Assembly: GCA_003173995.1 (NCBI GenBank) | Contig: PRDT01000007.1 | Span: forward strand, 1 to 5,478 | Length of the DNA: 5,478 bases | Direction: 5' to 3' | Origin: Candidatus Levyibacteriota bacterium | GTDB taxonomy: Bacteria; Patescibacteriota; Microgenomatia; Levybacterales; UBA12049 | Notes under the pieces: model-generated | Told to the model about the DNA's origin: nothing | The model's database searches: none | Seen by the model: the letters and a program-made list of their open reading frames with translations, nothing else | Made by a program: the position numbers and the translations under genes | Shown here: in pieces, positions 1-4,783 of the stretch | Numbering within the stretch: position 1 is the stretch's first letter | Layout of the letters: every line of letters begins with the position of its first letter

Positions 1-746
1 TTCTTTTTTGGGTGTAAGAGTACCTGCATATAAAGGTTGAGTGAAGTAATAGGCGTGCGAAGCTCATGACTGGCAAGATTAATAAATTCATTTTTTTGCT
101 GATCAATGAGTGTCCTCTGTTGGAGCTCTCTTTGAATGAAAAAATAGGTAATAAAAAGAAGTGAAACACTCATCAACATTGCAAGGATATTGGTACTTGC
201 TGCAATAAGAATTGCTTCATAAAATGCATTAATATTATTTTCCATTATTTCCATCTGATTTCTTCTAATTGTCTTCATAATCTTTTGTAATTCTTGTATA
301 CCTGTTGTCTTTTCATTTTCTGTGAGAAAATTTTGGGCATTAGTACTACCTTCTGTTGTCCGAAGATCAACTGCCTGACGGAGGACCAAGATATGTGCAT
401 TGACCTCTTTTTTATATGCATCCAGTTCTTTCTGGATAGTTGCATTATCTGTATTTATACTTTGTATTTCTTTAAGTCTGAGCTGCGTTTCGATAATAGA
501 GGTATTGAAAAAATTAAGATACGTTGGGTCTCCCGTCAGAATGTAGGTTTTACTAAATGCATCAGTTGTTAAAAGTGTGCTTATCGAGTCATCAAGCTGC
601 ATAATACTTTCTCTCGTCTCTATAATAACTTTTTGATTGGCATCAACAACTTGTACCTGGGCAAGTGAAACAAAACTATCAACGATCACGAGTAGAGCAA
701 TTGCGATGAGGATGTATCGAATATATTTTCCAAACCGAGTTATCAT
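1..746 (-). CDS. Sensor histidine kinase with CHASE3-like sensor domain (C-terminus beyond window)
   Basis: Partial gene: 248 codons are readable before it runs off the left edge, without a stop. Residues ~10-30 form a first membrane helix. Residues ~31-178 form an extracytoplasmic helical domain containing KTYILTGDPTYLNFF (67-81), the hallmark of CHASE3 sensor domains (usual form RGYLLTGDxxxL). Residues ~179-203 form a second membrane helix, followed by a short linker with no room for a full HAMP domain. The H-box NLASHELRTPITSL (223-236) carries the predicted phosphoacceptor His227. The ATPase domain lies outside the window. By family knowledge it autophosphorylates and passes phosphate to a response regulator; none is visible here. 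The signal is unknown. The ATG at 746 is supported by GAGG 8 bases upstream. It lies 199 bp behind the efflux pump gene, in the same direction, and probably has its own promoter. The kinase call is secure; its partner and its link to efflux are inference. Confidence 0.93.
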   Translation of the reverse strand, partial: MITRFGKYIRYILIAIALLVIVDSFVSLAQVQVVDANQKVIIETRESIMQLDDSISTLLTTDAFSKTYILTGDPTYLNFFNTSIIETQLRLKEIQSINTDNATIQKELDAYKKEVNAHILVLRQAVDLRTTEGSTNAQNFLTENEKTTGIQELQKIMKTIRRNQMEIMENNINAFYEAILIAASTNILAMLMSVSLLFITYFFIQRELQQRTLIDQQKNEFINLASHELRTPITSLNLYMQVLLHPKK

Positions 747-754
747 AGAAAAAA

Positions 755-758
755 CCTC
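755..758 (-). promoter_or_regulatory. Shine-Dalgarno site of the histidine kinase gene
   Basis: On the minus strand GAGG lies 8 bases before the ATG at 746 (GAGGTTTTTTCT then ATG). It is one of only two clear Shine-Dalgarno sites in the window and it decides the start codon of the kinase gene, whose first residues then lead straight into a membrane helix. Confidence 0.7.
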
Positions 759-815
759 GCCTTGATAGAGACAAAAAGTAGCTTTTGGGAGACTATCTTA
801 CGTAAATACGGGGAA

Positions 816-824
816 ATTATATCA
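816..824 (-). promoter_or_regulatory. Predicted extended -10 promoter of the kinase gene
   Basis: The minus strand reads TGATATAAT, an exact match to the extended -10 form TGnTATAAT. No recognisable -35 hexamer sits 16-18 bases upstream, which extended -10 promoters tolerate. Transcription would start near 809, giving an untranslated leader of about 63 bases. An 8-bp palindrome, TTACGTAA (798-805), falls just inside that leader and could be a regulator site or chance. The TG of the element is also part of the TGA that ends the transporter remnant. The match is direct; activity is inferred. Confidence 0.55.
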
Positions 825-941
825 TATTTCTATAGCGTGATTTTCCATCTTCCCATGATCTCCTTTTCGGGTATCTTTGAGAGAGAGTGCAGCTATTGCA
901 CCGATGACCATAAAGAAAACAGCTCAATGAAAGACTATGCC
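822..941 (-). pseudogene. Remnant of the C-terminus of a second DHA2-type MFS transporter
   Basis: Translating the minus strand directly after the pump stop gives GIVFH, an in-frame TGA (924-926), then AVFFMVIGAIAALSL, a hydrophilic tail ending HAIEI, and TGA (822-824). This matches residues 477-494 of the intact pump (GTVFHWAVFFMVIGGFAA) at 14 of 18 positions, with the TGA replacing the Trp codon TGG. At DNA level 41 of the 54 bases agree and many differences are silent third-position changes. That implies a long-lived coding paralogue rather than a fresh duplication. No start codon or body remains. It is most simply the end of a former tandem pump gene, lost by deletion or by recombination with its neighbour, followed by nonsense mutation. 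A partial duplication of the pump is less likely given the divergence. The tail differs completely from the pump's own tail. Confidence 0.75.
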
Positions 942-945
942 CGTG

Positions 946-2484
946 TTATAACTCCATTGGGTGGTCTGATGCTGCTTGATGCTTTGGTTCTCCGACAAAA
1001 AATGCTGCGAATCCTCCAATGACCATAAAGAATACGGCCCAATGAAAAACCGTCCCGAATGCATTAATATTTGCTTTGACAGTCATCAAGGCATATATTT
1101 GCTGGATAACCTGAGGGTTAGTCGTATGGATCGTTGAGTACTTTTGAATTTGCAAGAGATTACTGGTGACGCTATCAGTAAGTACTGTTGCAAAAATTGC
1201 TACACCAAATGCACCAGAAAGATTGCGAGCGAGTGCTAAGACAGATGATGCAATGCCAACTTCATGAATGGGGACTGTTGCTGTCGCGGCGTTAGTGAGT
1301 GGTGCAAGACCAATACCCAGTCCCATGGCAAAAAGCCCTAGTCGCCAGGCCATGTCCCAAAATGTCCATTTAATATCTATGCCTGAGAATGAAAAAAGCA
1401 TGAGTGCAGAAAAAAACATTCCTGCAGCAATAATATATCGTGCTGGGAAAACGCGAGACAGTCTCGCTCCCATTTGGGCAGCAAACATGAGACAAACTGC
1501 CATAGGTATGAAAAGATATCCAGATTTGGTAACAGAATATCCCAAGAAATTTTGTGCAAAGACAGGAAGCAAGAAAAGTGCCCCAATCATGCCTAAGAAT
1601 GAAATGAAAGAGGTAGTAATTGCAGCTGAAAATGTGGGGATTCTGAAGAATTTGAGGTCAACCACTGGTTCTTTTGCATAATGTTCCACAAAAAGAAAAA
1701 GCACTAAGGTGACTGCTGAAATAATATAACAAATAATACTGTTGGTACTTCCCCACCCCCATCCTTGTCCTTGATCGAGAACTAATACCATAGTGCCAAG
1801 ACTAATTCCCAGCAAAATTGACCCCAGGAGATCAAAATTTGCCAAACCTTTAATATGTTTGACGGGCTCCACTATATAGCGAAGCGCCATGAATGTCCCT
1901 AAAATTCCTAGAGGGACATTGATATAAAAAACTGACCGCCAGCCAAAATTATCAACAAGTGGTCCACCAAGAAGTGGTCCGAAGACTACTGCCGCAGCAA
2001 AAATGCCGGACCACATACCCATTGCCTGAGCCCTTTGTTGGCGATCTGCAAAGGTAAACGCAATAATAGAGAGTGCAATAGGATAGTCTATGGAGACAGT
2101 GATGGCTTGGAGAATGCGGAAAATGACCATTGATGGGAGATTGAATGAGAGTCCTGCGAGCATGGAGGTTATAGTAAAGCCAACAATACCAAAAATATAC
2201 AATGGCTTTCTTCCTATTAAGTCTCCTAATTTTCCAAAAACAGGCACAAAAATTGCATTGGCGATGATATATGCGGTTGATATCCATGAAGCCTGGGAGA
2301 CTGTTATGCCAAAATCTTGAATGATTCTCGGCAGCGCTAAATTAACAATTGTTCCATCAAGTCTTCCCAAAAAGGATGCGATCATGAGAGTTATCAAAAC
2401 AAGCCATTGATACCGTTCAAATGATTTGCGAGGGGGATTAGTATCTTGTTTGGTCATGGAGCGAGAAGGTTGTTGCTTTGGCAT
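946..2484 (-). CDS. DHA2-family (EmrB/QacA-type) MFS multidrug efflux transporter, 14 membrane helices
   Basis: A 512-aa inner-membrane drug:proton antiporter, full length for the family. A hydrophilic N-terminus (1-25) precedes helix 1, which ends in the DHA2 signature RLDGTIVNLALP (41-52). The motif A loop GKLGDLIGRKP (84-94) follows helix 2. Motif B in helix 4 is R123-ILQAI, with QA where the family usually has QG, and an unusual buried acid, D133. Motif C, the antiporter signature of helix 5, covers VVFGPLLGGPL (166-176) and is followed by GWRSVFYINVPLG (181-193). Hydrophobic segments continue to ~497. By family knowledge it exports amphiphilic or toxic compounds using the proton gradient; the substrate cannot be read. 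It starts 20 bp after the second adaptor gene with no clear ribosome site, so coupled translation is likely. Met10 is an alternative start with no better support. The stop is TAA. A remnant of a related pump follows at once. Confidence 0.95.
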   Translation of the reverse strand: MPKQQPSRSMTKQDTNPPRKSFERYQWLVLITLMIASFLGRLDGTIVNLALPRIIQDFGITVSQASWISTAYIIANAIFVPVFGKLGDLIGRKPLYIFGIVGFTITSMLAGLSFNLPSMVIFRILQAITVSIDYPIALSIIAFTFADRQQRAQAMGMWSGIFAAAVVFGPLLGGPLVDNFGWRSVFYINVPLGILGTFMALRYIVEPVKHIKGLANFDLLGSILLGISLGTMVLVLDQGQGWGWGSTNSIICYIISAVTLVLFLFVEHYAKEPVVDLKFFRIPTFSAAITTSFISFLGMIGALFLLPVFAQNFLGYSVTKSGYLFIPMAVCLMFAAQMGARLSRVFPARYIIAAGMFFSALMLFSFSGIDIKWTFWDMAWRLGLFAMGLGIGLAPLTNAATATVPIHEVGIASSVLALARNLSGAFGVAIFATVLTDSVTSNLLQIQKYSTIHTTNPQVIQQIYALMTVKANINAFGTVFHWAVFFMVIGGFAAFFVGEPKHQAASDHPMEL

Positions 2485-2504
2485 ACATATATTCTTTAAC
2501 AGTA

Positions 2505-3143
2505 TTATTTTGTGTCTGTGAACACGGTCATTTTGGCTGACATGCCATTTTTTATCTCTGGAGCATGTGTTGCGTCAAATCGTACATACACCACAAACTG
2601 TTGTGTAGGACGCTCAGAAGAAATAGAAAACGTTGCTTGGGTTTGCTTAGCTGATGGACTTATTTCATCAACATATCCCCAGAATGTCTTGCCAGGAAGT
2701 GCATCCACGGTAAAGGATGCAACTTGTCCTACTTTAATATGCTCAAGTCCTTTATTCTCATCAAGTGTTCCGGCAATTCGCATATCAACGGGTCTGATAA
2801 GCTGCGCAACAGGATTTTGTGCGCTCACGATACTGCCAATTTGATTATTCGCCATAATAACGAGTCCATCACTGTCTGCTGCAAGTGGTGCTCCGCCAAT
2901 GATGCCGATGGTGTCACCTTTTTTAATAGACTCATTTTCATACACATCCATTTCTTCTAATTTCCCAGGAGTCAGTGGACTAATGGTAATAATTGGTGCT
3001 GATACGACAGAATTATCAATGCCAACTCTTCCTTCTTTGAATTGATAAAATACATATCCTCCAACAAAAAGGATAACAAGAAGGATAGTTATCAGTACTC
3101 GTAGTACTTTTGGATTTTTTATTTTTGCAAATAATTTTTTCAT
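2505..3143 (-). CDS. Short HlyD/EmrA-type membrane adaptor lacking the coiled-coil hairpin
   Basis: A 212-aa membrane-anchored efflux adaptor. A short basic N-terminus precedes one membrane helix (~13-33), so the rest lies outside the inner membrane. A lipoyl-like half, TPGKLEEMDVYENESIKKGD (58-77), runs almost directly into the second half, DSDGLVIMANNQIGSIVSAQ (90-109). Only about a dozen residues stand where larger adaptors carry a long helical hairpin. A beta-barrel region (~120-165, with DALPGKTFWGYVDEISP at 147-163) and a C-terminal strand region ending NGMSAKMTVF follow. Hairpin-less adaptors suit cells with no outer-membrane channel to reach. Its ATG overlaps the stop of the preceding adaptor gene (ATGA), a sign of translational coupling, and no separate Shine-Dalgarno site is seen. 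Position directly before the pump makes it the likely cognate adaptor, as in EmrA-EmrB pairs. Fold assignment is firm; partnership is inferred. Confidence 0.88.
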   Translation of the reverse strand: MKKLFAKIKNPKVLRVLITILLVILFVGGYVFYQFKEGRVGIDNSVVSAPIITISPLTPGKLEEMDVYENESIKKGDTIGIIGGAPLAADSDGLVIMANNQIGSIVSAQNPVAQLIRPVDMRIAGTLDENKGLEHIKVGQVASFTVDALPGKTFWGYVDEISPSAKQTQATFSISSERPTQQFVVYVRFDATHAPEIKNGMSAKMTVFTDTK

Positions 3144-4240
3144 AATGCTATATAATTTTTCGCTGCTATACCTTTTGGATTGACGATAACGGTGTCTTGT
3201 GGAGTAAGTCCACTCACAATTTCAGTCATATCACCATGATTTTTTCCTAAGACCACATTTTTGAGGACTGGCTTGTTACCTTCAATAACCCAGAGAGATG
3301 TGTGTCCTAAGATAGTCCATGTTGGGACAAGCGTTACTTCTTTTTTTACATTACTTTGAATAAGCACATTACCGCTTTGTCCAAGATGAGTTGCGGTAGT
3401 AAGCCCATCACTGGTGATATCAACTTGATAGACATCTTGCCCTGATGGGAGAGTCATTTTTTGTGGATAGATTTTGGTAACTGTTCCGAAGAATGGCTGA
3501 TTGTTACCAGCAACATGGACTGTTGCGGTTGAGCCTTCGCTAATAAAATCTATATCCCCTGCTGCAACTGTTGCTCGAAAGACAAGACTTGATGGATCGG
3601 CTACTGAGAAAGATGTTACTGGTGAAACATTCACATTTGGTGTTGTGACATCTTCATGGGTAATAATGCCATTGAATGGTGAGGTGAGTGTTGCAAGCTG
3701 GAGTGCATAGGTTGCTAGCTCAACATTAATGACTGAGTTATCAAGATTGGCTTGATTTTGATCAACAATTCTTTTTACGGCGTCATTTATAGCATTTGTT
3801 TGGGCATCTCCACCAATTGAAGATTGATTGTAGATGTTAAGGTTGGATTTCTGGCTATTTTGCAATACTCCATTAGTATTATTTTCCTTTGTCTGATCAA
3901 AAGTATCACGAGTTGTTTGGTATGCATTGAGCGCCTGGCTTAATTGTCTTTGCAGTGCATATGTATCAAGTTGTGCAATGGATTGACCTTGTACTACCCT
4001 ATCGCCTTCTTTAAATGGTAAAAAGATTAATTTTCCACCTGTCTGGAAATGCAGTGTTGCCTCATTTGCTGAGTGAATTGTTCCATCTCCAACTATTGTT
4101 GCGCCAACTGTCTTTGTCGCAATGGTTGTTGTGGTGAGGGACTCATTAGCCTTTTGCGACAGGGCAAAGACAATATGAGTAAGAAGTACTGCGAGTACTG
4201 CAATACCAAGTGCAATGGCCCAGGTCTTTCTATTTTTCAT
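3140..4240 (-). CDS. HlyD/MacA-like efflux adaptor (membrane fusion protein) with coiled-coil hairpin
   Basis: A 366-aa adaptor in the usual size range. A membrane helix or uncleaved signal anchor spans ~7-27. The first lipoyl half covers ~53-93 (ATLHFQTGGKLIFLPFKEGD at 61-80). A helical hairpin covers ~94-184, with a stretch rich in Asn and Gln (~120-168). The second lipoyl half begins LATLTSPFNGIITHEDV (182-198), matching the family pattern ATxxAPFDGxVT. A beta-barrel (~220-300) and a membrane-proximal domain (~301-366, with LGKNHGDMTEIVSGL) complete the fold. Such adaptors serve ABC, RND or MFS pumps; its order resembles MacA/YknX adaptors that normally pair with ABC transporters, but no ABC gene is present. 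It overlaps the marR end by 11 bp and the next adaptor start by 4 bp, with AAGGAG before its ATG. The stop is TGA. The family is secure; the pump it serves is inferred. Confidence 0.92.
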   Translation of the reverse strand: MKNRKTWAIALGIAVLAVLLTHIVFALSQKANESLTTTTIATKTVGATIVGDGTIHSANEATLHFQTGGKLIFLPFKEGDRVVQGQSIAQLDTYALQRQLSQALNAYQTTRDTFDQTKENNTNGVLQNSQKSNLNIYNQSSIGGDAQTNAINDAVKRIVDQNQANLDNSVINVELATYALQLATLTSPFNGIITHEDVTTPNVNVSPVTSFSVADPSSLVFRATVAAGDIDFISEGSTATVHVAGNNQPFFGTVTKIYPQKMTLPSGQDVYQVDITSDGLTTATHLGQSGNVLIQSNVKKEVTLVPTWTILGHTSLWVIEGNKPVLKNVVLGKNHGDMTEIVSGLTPQDTVIVNPKGIAAKNYIAL

Positions 4241-4667
4241 CTGTCTCCTTCATTGTAGCAATAAGTTTGGTAATAATCTTGAGGAAATCCTCTTTGTCTT
4301 CTTTATCTAGGTGAGATAAAATTTGACCAATTTTTTCAGTCCTTTGCTTCATTGCATCTTCAAATAATTTTTCACCATAACTAGTGAGGATAATTCTCAC
4401 AATACGTCTATCTTTCTTATCTGCAACTCTTTTGACAAGTTTTAACTTTACCAATTTACTAACAAGGCTCGTTGCTGATGGAAGTTCTATGGAAAAATAT
4501 GATGCAATTTCATTCATCGTACTTTCTGGATGCTTCTTGATAAAAATAAGTGCTTGGAGTTGTAGCACACTTAAATTAACTAATTCTGACTTACAGTCCA
4601 TCCTATCTTTCCAGATGCGGGAGAGTGAAAAAATTGCTTCGGTGAGTTGTGTGTTGAGTTGATCCAT
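4230..4667 (-). CDS. MarR-family transcriptional repressor of the efflux operon
   Basis: A 145-aa winged-helix regulator of normal length for the family. N-terminal helices (~1-25) and the C-terminal helices (~98-140) form the dimer interface. The helix-turn-helix spans ~51-76 (MNEIASYF, then PSATSLVSKLVKLKL), with the wing at ~79-94 carrying the family signature DKKDRR (83-88). One cysteine, Cys25, lies near the end of the first helix; some MarR/OhrR members sense oxidants through an N-terminal cysteine, but nothing else here supports that. It is first in an operon with two adaptors and a pump, the standard arrangement for a ligand-released repressor of its own efflux system. A palindrome over the predicted transcription start is its probable binding site. 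The ATG at 4667 has no clear Shine-Dalgarno site and a leader of only ~22 bases. The stop TAG lies inside the next gene. Confidence 0.93.
   Translation of the reverse strand: MDQLNTQLTEAIFSLSRIWKDRMDCKSELVNLSVLQLQALIFIKKHPESTMNEIASYFSIELPSATSLVSKLVKLKLVKRVADKKDRRIVRIILTSYGEKLFEDAMKQRTEKIGQILSHLDKEDKEDFLKIITKLIATMKETDEK
4245..4250 (-). promoter_or_regulatory. Shine-Dalgarno site of the first adaptor gene, inside marR
   Basis: The minus strand reads AAGGAG, four bases (ACAG) before the ATG at 4240. The site lies within the last codons of marR, so the adaptor can be translated on its own strong site while marR translation ends (TAG, 4230-4232) just beyond the new start. This is the strongest ribosome site in the operon and supports the overlapping start. 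Confidence 0.75.
4302..4320. repeat. Perfect inverted repeat (7-bp arms, 5-bp loop) inside marR
   Basis: The plus strand reads TTTATCT, AGGTG, AGATAAA, with perfectly complementary arms. It falls in the part of marR that encodes residues ~116-122. It shares TTATCTA with the operator palindrome (on the operator's minus strand). It could be an auxiliary repressor site or a weak hairpin in the mRNA, or it may only reflect codon choice. There is no T-run in the marR direction of the kind expected for a terminator. Confidence 0.35.
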
Positions 4668-4669
4668 AT

Positions 4670-4690
4670 ATACTTAGATAATCTAACTAT
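4670..4690. promoter_or_regulatory. Predicted MarR operator (21-bp near-perfect palindrome)
   Basis: The arms ATACTTAGAT and ATCTAACTAT flank a single central base (4680). Nine of ten arm positions are complementary, and the inner six are perfect (TTAGAT, A, ATCTAA). Length and symmetry suit a winged-helix dimer. The site covers the predicted transcription start (~4689) and the whole leader up to two bases before the marR ATG, so bound protein would block RNA polymerase. The palindrome is seen directly; its recognition by the adjacent MarR is inferred from position. Confidence 0.75.
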
Positions 4691-4695
4691 TTCAA

Positions 4696-4724
4696 AGTAT
4701 AATTTAATTTATTTCTATTGTCAA
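4696..4724 (-). promoter_or_regulatory. Sigma-70-type promoter of the marR-efflux operon
   Basis: On the minus strand a consensus -35, TTGACA (4719-4724), is separated by exactly 17 bp from TATACT (4696-4701), which differs from TATAAT at one base. The spacer is very AT-rich. Predicted transcription start is near 4689, within the operator palindrome, giving a leader of about 22 bases. Such a near-consensus promoter would be strong unless repressed, consistent with control by the MarR protein. Confidence 0.85.
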
Positions 4725-4766
4725 GGTATGTTGGGAAACTTTACAAAGGAAAGGTTATAGAGAACC

Positions 4767-4775
4767 TGCTATGAT
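4767..4775 (+). promoter_or_regulatory. Predicted extended -10 promoter of the helicase gene
   Basis: TGCTATGAT fits the extended -10 pattern TGnTATAAT with one mismatch. No -35 hexamer is recognisable 16-18 bases upstream. The predicted start, about seven bases after the -10, is at ~4781-4784, which coincides with the ATG at 4784. The message would then have a leader of zero to three bases. An alternative -10 (TATAGA, 4756-4761) would give a leader of about 16 bases, still without a ribosome site. Confidence 0.5.
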
Positions 4776-4783
4776 AATGTGCA

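Noticed and set aside
294..572. Rightward open frame of 92 codons inside the kinase gene
   Set aside because: It is the antisense of the CHASE3 coding region, rich in Cys and Phe as expected of a shadow frame. The leftward frame has clear family motifs.
822..948. In-frame TGA at a Trp position as evidence for a code in which TGA means Trp
   Set aside because: The intact genes use TGG for Trp, the first adaptor ends at TGA in a classic ATGA overlap, and the remnant lacks the rest of a gene. Nonsense mutation in a decayed copy is simpler.
762..1022. Rightward open frame of 86 codons across the pump end and remnant
   Set aside because: It lies antisense to the pump 3' end and the remnant, has no ribosome site, and its sequence resembles no protein.
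1268..1681. Rightward open frame of 137 codons inside the pump gene
   Set aside because: It is antisense to conserved transporter sequence, with no promoter, ribosome site or recognisable domain.
1952..2287. Leftward open frame of 111 codons overlapping the pump in another frame
   Set aside because: It lies on the same strand but out of frame with the well-supported transporter; composition is His, Cys and Tyr-rich as in frame shadows.
2512..2844. Rightward open frame of 110 codons inside the short adaptor gene
   Set aside because: It is antisense to an adaptor with clear lipoyl-like halves and shows no features of its own.
3821..3890. Asn/Gln-rich stretch of the long adaptor as a low-complexity insertion
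   Set aside because: It lies where the helical hairpin tip is expected, the frame continues unbroken into the second lipoyl half, and there is no repeated unit.
4740..4775. TTTACA (4740-4745) as the -35 of the helicase promoter
   Set aside because: The gap to the extended -10 is 24 bp, too long for a normal sigma-70 promoter, so only the extended -10 is called.
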